DNA from: Macrotrachela quadricornifera
Taxonomy: Eukaryota; Rotifera; Eurotatoria; Philodinida; Philodinidae
Direction of reading: 5' to 3'
Length of the DNA: 64,000 nt
NCBI GenBank assembly: GCA_022393335.1
Contig: JAJEKB010021763.1
Location: forward strand, 1 to 64,000
Numbering within the stretch: the first letter of the stretch is position 1; every line of letters starts with the position of its first letter. The notes beneath the pieces are model-generated. The model saw only the letters and a program-made list of their open reading frames with translations. It had not been told where the DNA came from and made no database searches. Positions 48,097 through 59,733 of this stretch are shown in pieces. The position numbers and the translations under genes were made by a program.

Positions 48097-49310
48097 CAGC
48101 AAGCAAATAACACCATATTAGGATTCAGAAGCCCTTTAATGAATAGGCCTTTTTACGTCAAATGTCTAACAAAGATTTATTTTACCTGATCAATCGAATC
48201 ATTCGCCATTTTCTCAAAGTTCCTCAACTTTCATTCATTATACTTACGATAAAGCTTTTAAATCAACGTCTAGTCGTTTGCATATTTAACGCCACTATAT
48301 CGATCGATATTACTTCAGCTTTGAAGTTAATGGATGCATCTAGTTTAAATTCTTCTCAATAAGCTTGGCATTTATGAATATGCTAGTTAACAAAAAACTA
48401 AAAAAGAACTGTTTGAGAATTACTACAATAGAGCACAACGTATTGTAGTCTACGTAAGAGCTTCCTCCATTTTCGAATATAATTTTACGAGTGATATCTG
48501 TGAAGATTCAACATCAGAACTTCAAACAGTCGCTTTGTTTTTTACATGTTTTTCTGCAAATCTCACTCAAAGATCCTACATATAATAATCAATAAAGAAA
48601 ACTGTTTATATTAGAACCAATATCGAACATAGATTTACGACCTTGAATATCCGTGAGTTAATCCTGAAACAGCAAACAGCTCATCAAAGAAGGCTAAGAA
48701 ATAGATCCCGAACATGTTTACTGACTTCGAATTCGTAATTTCCGTGCTCGATAACGATAAGTCAAGTTTTATTAGAAACGACTATTTACTAATTTATCAA
48801 TATTTAATATCTATCACTATTGAAAAACTAACTCAAGATTTCGATTCCTCATAATCAATTGTCTCTGGTGGGGTTTTACTGAGGACAATTTATATTACTT
48901 CCTATTAATTATTTGGCAAACCAACGCAGTTTTCATTTATTGATCTTTGACAATCTTCGATCAAACTTCTTAGAAACAAGTAAAAGTAATTACTAATTTT
49001 TTGGTAATTTATTACTAAAGACAAATTTCACTCTAGATGCGAATTCTTTATCTTTCATTACCCTTCATATAGTTTTCAACTAGAATATTATAAGCTTTTG
49101 ATATTAATTTAGAAAAAATGTTTTCAAATTGGCTTGGATACAGAAAGATACAGAGAAACCTTAGAAGAGAGCGTACCTGTACAACCACAAACTTATTTTA
49201 TGTTATATGATCTCTCCTACAATCCACGAGACAAATCATTATTTCGTAAAAAAGCCTTCTTTTACTAAAAATAAATTCAAAAATCAATGATACCATTCGA
49301 TTTCTCGACC
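48097..49310. repeat. Diverged direct repeat, copy B
   Basis: Counterpart of copy A about 1.85-2.2 kb upstream, in the same orientation and block order. Neither copy has a convincing reading frame. The relation could be a tandem duplication or two worn copies of one large element. Confidence 0.65.
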
Positions 49311-49685
49311 CCAAAAACCCTTTGGGATCATTTTTTGGAACTATTACATTCTATTATTATCGAGATTGCAGACTGAAGAAATCTGATTGGTCTACGCGAC
49401 AAACAAACTTTAACGATTTTTAACGAGCCTATAACGCTTTCTTTCAGAAAAGGGAAAAAATTTTTTTGTAGAAAAAGTGGTTCTTTATCTAAAATAATGA
49501 TCCTCAAAAAATTTTGAAAAACTAACATCAGATTCGGATTCCTCGACCTCGATTACCCTTTAGTCAAACCTTATACAATATACATATATTAATAGAAAAA
49601 TGAATGGCAATAATGAGCGAACGAACGAACGCAACTAACTCACTCGGCGTATACCTTCCTTCCAGTAGAGGGAATAAGTATTTTA

Positions 49686-50017
49686 TCACCTATATTCTTC
49701 ACTTTCTTCTCCTGTAGATTCTATAATCTGTCTTCTATGGTCAATAGAATTTGGTTTCGTAGTGGTCGATGACTCTAATATTCGATTTGTTTGAAATGTT
49801 GCTTCATTGTCATCATCGCTATAACTATAATTTGACAAAATATTCACAAGATTTTAGATAGAATATGTCATTTATCATCTGATCTGTATTCTTCACTCTC
49901 AATGTTACACATTAATTTCATTTCATCTTCAAGTTCATCGATGTCGGAATTATCGAGAGCGTTTGTGTAATCTTCTTCATTATCATATTCAAGAATATTT
50001 TCTTTATTGCATGACAT
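49686..50017 (-). CDS. Possible small acidic two-exon protein
   Basis: Exons 50017..49911 and 49824..49686 can be joined in phase (86 bp intron, GTGTAA donor, TTATAG acceptor) to give 81 residues. The translation is strongly acidic: EYDNEEDYTN, DNSDIDELEDEMKL, YSDDDNEATF, ending STGEESEEYR. Acidic stretches of this type occur at the N-terminus of piggyBac-like transposases, so this may be a transposase remnant rather than a host gene; the rest of such a protein was not found. It lies 240 bp beyond the CEP295-like stop codon on the same strand. Confidence 0.3.
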
Positions 50018-50255
50018 TTTCAACAAAAGAATGACTTTTTCTCTGTCGCAAACTATTTTATTACTTTTTTTTTATAGATTCTAAACTATACAAGTTCAAT
50101 CTATTCATTGTACCTGTCTAATTATCCGCAATAATCAAATTCTTGTCATTTTTTATGGCCCGAAATAATCACAATAGACTTCATCAATAGCTGATCGTCG
50201 CCATAGAACGCAAGAGAAAGATTTATCTATATATTTCTAGCGTATGCGCAGAACG

Positions 50256-53200
50256 CTAAAGAAAGTTAGTAATGAAAGGGTTAATTGGTGATAATGAAGA
50301 TGTTGAACAAGCACTTGTTTTATCTGCACATGTAGAAACAGGAGATGAACATTGTTTCTTTTTTTGTTGTGACGTTGATTGAAGGATAATAGCTGTTGAA
50401 ATTTGTTCTGTTGTTGTTGTTGTTGTCAATGATCGATAACTATTTGAAAGAAGTGTTAATGATGGTTCATCAAGGATATCTCGATCATCTGAATCAATTT
50501 TTGCTGTTTCAAATAAGGGTTGTTCTCCAGGAAATAAAATAGCTGATGGAATATCCATTGTTGATAATGAACCTGTTTCAATTAAAGTTGTTTTTTGTTG
50601 ATCTTTATCATTTATTGTCATGGTTATTAATGGTCCACTTTCATAATCTTGTGTGGGCATTGATGCTGAAGAAAAAAATGTTGTTGATTGATTTATTGGA
50701 TTTTGATTATGATTCGAAATAAGTCTTTGCACAGTTTGTTGATTTTGTTCAATTAAATAAGATAATGTATCTAGATGTTTATTTGAATTTGTTGATGAAT
50801 TTGATATAATTGATGTTTCAAATGTATTTGGTGAATTTGTTGAATGTTCTATATTATTAATAAGACTATTTCGTTGTTGTTGTTGATTTCTTTCTTGTGA
50901 CGATATATGATTTATTGGTATATCTGATGATGAAAATGATATATGTGATGGTGTTGATATTGGATGAATACTTGTAAGTGCTTCTCTAGCAAGTGATGAA
51001 CGATATGTAACTGATGTTAATGTTGAGTATGATTGATGATGTATTGGTGGAGTCGATATTGGAATTAATTGCTCAACATTTGTTGTTGACGATAGATGGT
51101 GTTGTTTAGTTAAATATTCATGAACTTTAATTAATGACATTAAATCACATCGTTCATTATCATATTGAGAATGAGGAAATTGTTCTTGACTTGGTAAATT
51201 TTGTGATGACGAAAAAAATATTATTTGGATTATTCGATGATGATGATGATATTGGAAGATTTTCTATTAAAATTTAAAAAGAAAAAATATTTATTAATAA
51301 ATTAGAATAGAACCAAAACCTAATGAATGTGTTAATATTTGTTCATTGGTTTTATTTGTATTAGTTAATGATATAGTTGATTGTGGTAAACATTCATTAG
51401 CAAGTATATCTCGCCATTTTTTTGATACACTTGATATTGATTGATCATCAGATTCTGTAATTGATCTTGGTATTGTTTCATTGGTTATTGTTCTAACACG
51501 TAGTTGACGTATTGTTAATAAACTTTGGATTCCATTACTTGAACTTTTCCCACATCCACTACCATTTTCACCAGCAAATGTTGTCTGAGATGTTGCTGAT
51601 GAACGTGGTCCATCAATAAGTGAAATACCTGAATCATCTCTCTCTAAACCACTATTAGGTATTAATTATTGCTGTTGTTGTTGTATAACTGAAACATGTG
51701 GAACTTGTGAAGAAAGAATATCATTGTGTTCAGATGATGATGATGATGATGAATCAGCAGAAAATATTTGTTCTAATTGTTGAAGATCAAATGAAGATTT
51801 AAGTGGACTATGATGATGAAATAATGATGTATTTCGTGAACTAACAGGTGTATCAACTTCTTGTATTGTACTTAATTCATGTGCTTCATTAGTAGCGACA
51901 ATATTCAATTTAGCACGAAGTAAAGATAGTGGTGGTGGTGGTGGTTGAATTTGAGATTGTGTTTTATTGAAGATGTTCTATAATTAAAAGAAAGAAAGAA
52001 TTTTATTTTTATTTTTATTAAAACAAAAAAATGTTTTACATTGTTTGTTGTCGATATTTTTCATGTTCATTAAGAAGATTTTCACGTTCACGTTGAATTA
52101 ATTCTAATTCTTGTTCAATTAAACGTTTTTCTTCATAAAAACGATTTTCAGTATTTTTATTTATATCAAATTCTTGAGATGTATCATTATTTCGATTTAT
52201 TGATGATAAAACATCATCAACAAGATCATCAATTATTACTGAAGGATTTGGTATTTGAACATTTTGATGTTTTGTTTTAGATAATAATTCATCTAAATTA
52301 TTTTTATTAAGATCCTTCTTTCTTACATAGCTAGACAGATTAAATTCTCTGCTTTAAAACGTGTAGTTTAAAAAAATATTTCGCTAAGATTAAAACACCT
52401 AAATTTAAGTTTTTGTAAAATTATCAAAAATGATCTATAATTAAGCAAAATTAAGAAATATTGTATTGCTGTACTATTTTAAAAGTTAAAGATTCCATAA
52501 TATGTTTTCAATAGAGCGTAGTATATTCAATGGTTGGTTGCACTGTATTTACTTTAAAAACTCATTAACGCTTGCTATTGAATTGTGGAGTGAAACTTGA
52601 AGAATGTTTGCACATTATGTTATATACTTTACAAGGATCAGTTTGTTAGCAAATCGTTTAATGAAAATATGACAACTTTAGGAAATTTCAAATTTAGCAA
52701 AGTGTTTTTAAAACAGAGATTTTGCTCTATCGAACTGCATAAGAAATAAATTTTGTAACATTATCTATTGAAATAGTATATGTCTTGAGATTTGTGTGAA
52801 TACGTTTATATTATAAGTTTTTTTTTTAAATAAAATAAATTCTATTAAATGAAATATTTACCTTGATATTGTTTATTATTTGTTTGTTGTTGTATAGTAA
52901 TAAGACGTGAAATAAGATCTTTTAATGACTGATCACGATCTTTTGATGAATGACTTTCATATTTATCAAATAAAAAATTTTCTCTATTTGTATTATCAGA
53001 TATTGTTTCATGTGATTTATCATTATCTTCAATAACAATAGCTGATGTTAATGATGATGATTGAAATTGTGATTCATCTGAAGTAATAATAGCTTGAATA
53101 GCTTGTACAAATTGTTCATGATGATCATCTTCTTGTTGTTTCTCAATATATATTGATGATGATGCTGATGGTATACCAGCTGTATTACTTGTTGGACGCA

Positions 53201-55246
53201 AATGTTTAAGTAAACTTTCAATAGAAAGATCTGATGATGATGATGATATAATTGGACATGTAGAATTTTGTGGAAACATATTTGCTCTTTTAGATAAAAT
53301 ACGTATATGTTCGTCAAGTGCTTGTTTTCGAGATCTTAAAAAAGAAAAAAAAATTTTTTAATTAAAAAAAGAAAAACATACTCAAGTGTAGCACGTCGTT
53401 CTTCAATATGACCAGTTGTAATATTTGATGATAATTGTTCTTCTCGATTTTTCTGTTGTGCTAATGATGAATCAATTGATATACTACTTTCAGTATAACC
53501 AGGACTAACAATAAGTCGTTTAGGTGTCTTTATTGTTGGTGTTATATATGTTGTTTGTTGATTTAATCGATTTTGTGCTGCTTTTCTTTGTTGTTGAATT
53601 TTTTCCATTAAACGATGCATATTTTGTTGTTGTTGCTGTTTAGTAAGTTGTTGATCTGGTAATGATGTTTGTAATGTAATTAAAGTTGGATCAGCTAATG
53701 GAATTGTATTAACTGATGATGTCATTGTTGTTAAACGATATTCTGGTGATGGATTTTCTGCAACAAGTGTTCGATCACTAGTAGCATCTTCTTCTTCTTG
53801 TGGAATTTCATCTTCATTCATTAATACAATTGGAATTGGTTCTATTAATAAGAAAATATGTAAAAAAATTATTTTTTTTTATTAACTAACGTTTTCGATG
53901 ATTTTCTTGATAAACTTGTTCAAATGTTGTTTTCATTTGTCTTTGTTTTTCTTGATGTTCTTCTTCACGACGCCATGGTGGTATGAATATACTTTTCTCA
54001 AAAATAAAACGTTTTGTTCTTATTTTTGTATAAAAATTTAAAGATAATATTTACAGATAAATTTTGTATTTCTTTCTGTCGACGATCTCGATCTTGTCTT
54101 TCAAGTTTACCTAATTCATCAAGTACATTATCATATGCCTATTTAAACAAAAAAACAATGAAAATTATTTTGATGTATTTTGTTTTTATAAATAAAATAA
54201 GAAAATTTTACATTATTAAGAATTTCACGTTTAAGTGCATTATCACCACGAACACGAGCTTTCTCATGTTGTTCATTCCATAAACGTCGTTTATCCGAAA
54301 TATATGTATCAATACGTTCTTGTTCGATAATAGCATCTTCTGCTGCGTCAACCTTTAAAATTTTAATTAAATTTAAAAATATATATATTGTGTTTTTTTC
54401 CTATTACTTGTTGATCATCTTCTTTTGTTAGAAGACGCTCTTTAAGATGATATTGTGTTGTTGTAAGATTATATGGATCATGAACAGTAATAATTGTTGC
54501 TAAATATACATATACATAAATTAATCAGAACAACAGAAAGTATTTTACTTGGTTTTGTATGAAGATCACGTAAAGGATCTTCAGGTAGAGGTAATTTAGC
54601 AATACGTTGTGAACGAACTTTTTCTAATTCAAGTGCTGCTTTTCTATATAAATATGAAATAATATTATAAATATAATAAAAACTTAAACAAACCGATGAA
54701 GTATATGAAGATTACGTTGATTTTCATTCTGCATCATATCAACATGAAGTTTATCAAGTGCTTGTAGACCTCGTTCATTTGCTCGAGCTTCATTATCTAA
54801 TGTCTTTGTTAACCATTCTTGTTCATAATCGGGCTAATTTAAAACAAGAAACATAAAAAAAACTAAATTAAATGAGTCATTTTACTTGATCAGTTGCTTC
54901 TTTATGACCTTTTCCCATTTCCATAAGGTTTTCACGAAATTGATATTCAAGATTATCATGTAAATCAATTTTCTCTTGTATCCATTCATTCTAGAATGAA
55001 TAAATAAATAAATAAATATTTTTTTAAATAAGATTTATTACTTTTAGTTGATCAACTAATAAATATGTTTGTTTTTTCTTTTCATTAGCAACTGTTTGAC
55101 GAAGTTGTGCAGCTCGTTGTTTTTCAATTTGACGTGTCTAACAACATTATATTTCTCTTTTAGCTTTGAAAAATTTTTGATTAACTTGAAGAAGACGAAG
55201 GGTTCGTCGACGTTCTGTTTCATATTGTATTATTTTATCTGGTTGC
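50256..55246 (-). CDS. CEP295/Ana1-like centriolar protein, with apparent lesions in the 3' half
   Basis: Fourteen exons were traced: 55246..55186, 55137..55042, 54990..54886, 54833..54694, 54643..54549, 54499..54408, 54352..54212, 54138..54055, 53996..53891, 53841..53382, 53334..52862, 52346..52040, 51977..51314 and 51263..50256, about 1270 codons. The N-terminal half is coiled coil and follows the order known from CEP295: ERRRTLRLLQ, MGKGHKEATD, VRSQRIAKLPLPEDP, EKARVRGDNALKRE. CEP295/Ana1 converts centrioles to centrosomes. The C-terminal half is Ser/Gln-rich and disordered. Problems: exons 12 and 13 do not join in phase, an in-frame TAA ends a Gln run at 51666-51668, and a 7-base homopolymer at 51212-51218 shifts the frame by one. 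They could be sequencing errors, missed introns or true decay. The first coding exon with the start Met was not found upstream of 55246. Confidence 0.68.
52347..52861. other. Long intron in the CEP295-like gene
   Basis: This 515 bp interval is spliced between exons ending 52862 and starting 52346 (acceptor AAAGCAGAG, weak). It is about eight times longer than the other introns and has no coding potential; an insertion is possible but no terminal repeats were seen. Confidence 0.45.
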
Positions 55247-56176
55247 CTTGTTGAAATTAATAAACTTTTTATTTTAAACCAGATAGAAAAAACAAATCTT
55301 TTTTTCCTTCTAATCTTCTTTTTATTTTACTAAAAATTAGGCAAAGAATCACGTCATGGATTGGTATTCAATATCACTGAACTAGTTAATTAAATATATA
55401 TATTACTACGCAACATCCATAAAAAGTACAATCAATAAAATGTTTTTTTATTTAAATCAAGGAAATTTTTAATAATTTATTTAAATAATTGAAAATATTC
55501 TTTCATAAAGATTACTTAAATATCTTGAAATTAGTGTCATCTACAGGGTGATCCATAAATAACACCTCAATAAGAAATTTGAATATCTCCATTGAGGCTC
55601 GAGCAAATGAGCTGATTTTTTTATCAGTGATAGAGGCTGGTTCAAAGTTTATATTCATAAAGACATGTCCACAGACACTCTTTGTTAAATATTACTATTG
55701 ACCTCAACAAAAATATTTTACGTTTTCTCAGATGAGAAAAAGAATAATATATTTAACAAGTAGTCTCTGTAGGCATGTCTTTATGGATATAAACTTAGAA
55801 CAAGCCTCTATCATTGATGAAAAAATCAGCTCGTTTGCTTGAGCCGCAATGAAGATATTCAAAGGACGAATGGCGTTAAGGCCACTTTTCGCCCCACGAT
55901 ATTTTCGAGAAATAATTATATGAGTGTTACAAGATCGATATGGGTTACAAACCAAGCACAGTCATTTTCCTTAAAATCACTTCCTAGTTTTTGACGCCCG
56001 TATCCCCTACGAGGTTTCGACAAAATTTTTTTTCAAAATTGTTTTACAAAAGTGACTAGAGCTGACAAGTCTGTGATGCTGATCACGAATGTCACTGTCT
56101 GAAAGTTCAAAAATGTAGTGCTGAAAAATTAGATCATTTTTTCTATATGTGAGTTTTGAGGCTGCTTTCGCACGTA
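55247..56176. other. Spacer with a hairpin element
   Basis: Besides the element at 55546-55875, no gene was seen. The 5' end of the CEP295-like gene (start codon, promoter) should lie near 55250-55400 but could not be resolved. Confidence 0.4.
55546..55875. mobile_element. About 330 bp inverted-repeat element
   Basis: The left arm (about 55560-55695) contains TTGAATATCTCCATTGAGGC, GAGCTGATTTTTTTATCA, GATAGAGGCT and ATAAAGACATGTC; the reverse complement of the right arm (about 55735-55865) repeats all of these in order with about 85% identity by eye. A related fragment (TATCTCCATTGTAGTTCGA) lies near 58858. Confidence 0.75.
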
Positions 56177-57426
56177 ATAGTCTCTATGAGGGGTAGAAAA
56201 CATTTTCAGATGTAAAAATCGAAGCTCTATCCGAATCTAGATGAATAAAATCCATCTGAGATGTTTAGCTGCTTATGACAGTGAAATACCACCAGACTCC
56301 TCATAAGCCAACATGGACATCGCTGTTTCTAGGGCTCCCAGTGCACTAATTTCTTTCGAATCTAATTGAGACTATATCAATTTGATGTAGTTTTTCATGC
56401 TCTATCAGAATATGAACTTGAAAAGATTTGAAATGGCTGGCATCCGATCGAAAACTGCAATGTACTAGTAAAAGTCCTATTTTCTCTTGTTTTTCACTAT
56501 TATTTCGAGATTTTGACTACAAAAACTTAAGTTTCATGCAAAATAAAGTCGATATTCTGAATCAGCATCAAAATCTGTATAAAAAAAAAGGTATTTCATC
56601 GAAAAAAATTTCTCATCAAAAACTGGACCAGTTGTCCCACGCAGGTATTTTTACTTACTTTTGACTCTGTGGTTCCCTCTGGTTGAATTTCTGACGGAAT
56701 TTTTTTTTTTTTGATGAAATACATTTTTTGATACAGATTTTGATGCTGATTCGGAATATGTAAGCGAATAAAAAAGATATTCATTCGTTTATCTATCAAA
56801 TATATATCATATAGTATTTTCCTTTCGTTCTACTTTATTTGTTTCTCTTTTCACGCGTCACATATATGTGGATTTTTTCATTTCTGTCTATCACATAAGT
56901 TTGGTTTTTTCCTCTCTGTATATTATCTTCTCATATGTATTGTTCAATGGATTTTTTATTTTCCTTCCACGGATATTTCCAACGCTAACGGATCATCCAT
57001 CCTATATATAGACAGCGATTTTCTATCAATAAACAGATTTCGTATAACCACTGAACATCAGTCGATAAGACTGTATCAGAACATCAACTTTATTTTGCAT
57101 GAAACTTAAGTTTTTGTAGTCAAAATCTCGAAATAATAGTGAAAAACAAGAGAAAATAGGACTTTTACTAGTACATTGCAGTTTTCGATCGGATGCCAGC
57201 CATTTCAAATCTTTTCAAGTTCATATTCTGATAGAGCATGAAAAACTACATCAAATTGATATAGTCTCAATTAGATTCAAAAGAAATTAGTGAACTGGGA
57301 GCCCTAGAAACAGCGATGTCCATGTTGGCTTACGAGGAGTCTGGTGGTATTTCACTGCCATAAGCAGCTAAACATCTCAGATGGATTTTTACATCTAAAA
57401 ATGTTTTCTACACCTCATAGAGACTA
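56177..57426. mobile_element. 1.25 kb foldback element with about 350-390 bp arms
   Basis: The left arm (about 56177-56566) and the right arm (57076-57426, inverted) are nearly identical; the left has about 35 extra bases (CGAAGCTCTATCCGAATCT region). Both arms contain the same open stretch starting MKWLASDRKLQC on opposite strands, a by-product of the palindrome. The 510 bp centre holds a second, smaller inverted repeat (about 56552-56600 and 56700-56760, sharing AATCAGCATCAAAATCTGTAT). No transposase is present. High arm identity suggests recent movement or gene conversion. Confidence 0.85.
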
Positions 57427-58380
57427 TAAGTTTAGCATACGACGAGAAATTTCCTTTTGATGTCAATGAAACATTTTGTATAGTCGTTTTTTTGTTCACG
57501 TAAGTGAATCAATCATGTATTTAATAAAAAAATTTAGCATTCAAATCTTCATTTCAGTATAAGTCTAGAATGTGTATGCTGATATAATGTTATATCACAG
57601 ACCTTTCTCAGAATTAAGATAAAATCATATCTTGAAAACAATTATCAAATCGTATGAACAGTAAAATAGAAAATCAAGAAGCTTGTTTTCCATTTTTGTT
57701 CCTCCCACATTCATTTTTAGTAAATAAAACTAAACTAAAACTAATGCTAAAAAGAGTAATTTCGGAGTTACAGTAGAAGATATGCGGACGATAATTCTCA
57801 TATGTCTAGATATGATCGTATCATTACTTGATTTCCGAGAATGTATAGCCAACTCTATTTTGCTCCTATGTTCGAACAGAATTCAAAGATCTAGCTTTGT
57901 TATTTTGAGAACATTCCAATGTGTTTCTTGAATGTTCAGAATTACTCAAAACAATTCAGCTGAAACTCAGATTAATGCAGTTTAGTTCTGACTGATTTGA
58001 AATCTATAACGATGGACTGCATATTCTTATGTGCATTTTTTGTGCCCATGTTACTTTTAAATGTTGCAAAATAAATTCATGTTGAAAGCAACTATTATTA
58101 GTGTGTCTTGGTGAAATTCGATGCATCATGCAAAAAATATACAGGAAACTAACAGAAAAAATATATCTCAGATCATATCTCCATAATGTAATTACAGAAA
58201 TTTTCAAATCTTTTAATGATAATATCACCACCTCATCAGGGATCCTTCCCAGTGCCGTCATTACTGATCATTTTTTCTAGTCTCTCTGCCGTGACAACGG
58301 AATATATGAACAACCCTGTAAATAAAAAAATTAGATCGAAATTAAATGCAGTTTTACGAGAACTTCAATATCAACAACAA
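57427..58380. other. Spacer, nothing supported
   Basis: AT-rich sequence between two inverted-repeat elements. Stops are frequent in all frames and no domain, RNA gene or clear repeat was recognised. Confidence 0.4.
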
Positions 58381-59557
58381 CACCCAGACCAATAATTACG
58401 ACCGCCCTAACCGTATACGGTATTGCAAAAAACGGCTGTAATACTGTACATATGAAACGAGTCAAATACGATAAAAAAACGGTCATTTATAGCCGGGCAT
58501 GATTGATCTGAGCAGTAACAAGAAAATAAAATAAAATACGTAATAAAATAGTAACATGTTTTTATATAAACATTTACCGTGCCTTTTAATATATTGGGAA
58601 TAGAATACATTAATATTTTCATCAATTCAAATGATACTCTTATTTTTCCATAGTTATCATTCGATAAAATAACTTTTCTTCTTCATGTGTTATTGAATCA
58701 TAATGTTCTATCAACTTTTCTTTTTCTCACTTTAGACAGTCATCTTCGAAATCTGTATCTTTTAATTACTTAAAAGAATATCTGATAAGACACGATCAAC
58801 TTTTCATTTACAACAAAATACCGATGTCCCAAAAGTCAACTATCAAAAATGTTTTTGTATCTCCATTGTAGTTCGACCACATGAGCCAGTTTTTTTAATG
58901 ATAGAGGAACCCAGAAGAAGTATTACGTTTGTCGTAAACAACCGTCCACGATCGTATTTCATCGTATTACTTGACTCGTGAATTATGGTCGTATTTTCAT
59001 CGTGTCGTATTATACGACGAAATATGACATAAATACGACCATCGTAGACGATTGTACACAATTGTATATAACGTCGTTTGCTCTCGTATTCACACTCTCA
59101 TCTCCTTACAGAGAATGCGGCAATTGCGTGCATGTTGCCTCCTCTCCTGTCTCTACCTTTATTCTCAATACCAGGAATATTTACTGTTCATTAAGACGTT
59201 TAGATAAATCTAAAATAAAAAAATAATTTATTTTAAAATAACACTTATCTATTGTTTTGTTGTGTTTAATAATCTAAGAACAAAAAAAAAATACCTTTTA
59301 TTGTATTGTTGTTTATAATCTAAAATAAAAGAAAAATTTTTTTAAATATTTAGGTACTTACTATCCGATGTATAGTTCAAAATAATGCAAAAAATAAAAG
59401 TTAAAATGCTGCATTTTGAATTCTACGTTTTGCTGAATTTTGGACTAAATTCAAGAAGAAACAAGATGGCCGACAACTGAACCTCGATTTACGACTAATC
59501 TACGACTGTATACAATCGTATACGACCATTTACGATTGTGCCTTTTCGTCCTGGGTG
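58381..59557. mobile_element. TCGTATACGA-rich element with CACCCAG/CTGGGTG ends
   Basis: It begins CACCCAG and ends CTGGGTG, with both ends rich in CGTATAC, ACGACC and CGTAAA words (58381-58480, 58915-59070 and 59485-59550). The interior is AT-rich, non-coding and includes a piece of the 55.5 kb inverted-repeat family. The right end abuts a hAT transposase remnant. A related fragment lies at 44676-44800. Confidence 0.6.
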
Positions 59558-59733
59558 AATGTAAAAGGAGGTTTTCATCGTTAAGAAAACTTAAAACATA
59601 CAATCGAAATACAACTGGTGAAGAGAGATTACCTAGCTTAGCTTTAATAAATATTGAACATAGTTTTAATATTAATTTAGATACTATTATAACTGAATTT
59701 ATATCCAAAAACAACGATAAAAAAATATTTTGA
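59558..59733 (+). pseudogene. C-terminal fragment of a hAT transposase
   Basis: The frame ending TGA at 59731-59733 reads RRFSSLRKLKTYNRNTTGEE, then RLPSLALINIEHSF and IITEFISKN. This is the layout of the hAT-family dimerisation domain at the end of transposases (ERSFSxLKxIKTYLRxTMxxxRLxxLALL as I recall it). No transposase body precedes it; instead the inverted-repeat element ends at 59557, so the gene has been truncated or interrupted. It is a dead remnant of a transposon. Confidence 0.7.

Larger units (their letters stand above)
45220..49685. other. Gene desert with an old direct duplication
   Basis: No gene is supported across this stretch. It contains the diverged direct repeats listed separately, and an 11-base C run at 47944-47954 that stands out in this AT-rich DNA. 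Confidence 0.45.

Noticed and set aside
56428..57208. Identical peptides beginning MKWLASDRKLQC on both strands
   Set aside because: They are the same sequence read in the two arms of an inverted repeat, not two genes.
58978..59226. 82-codon frame inside the TCGTATACGA element
   Set aside because: Built from the repeat words; no domain and no exon signals.
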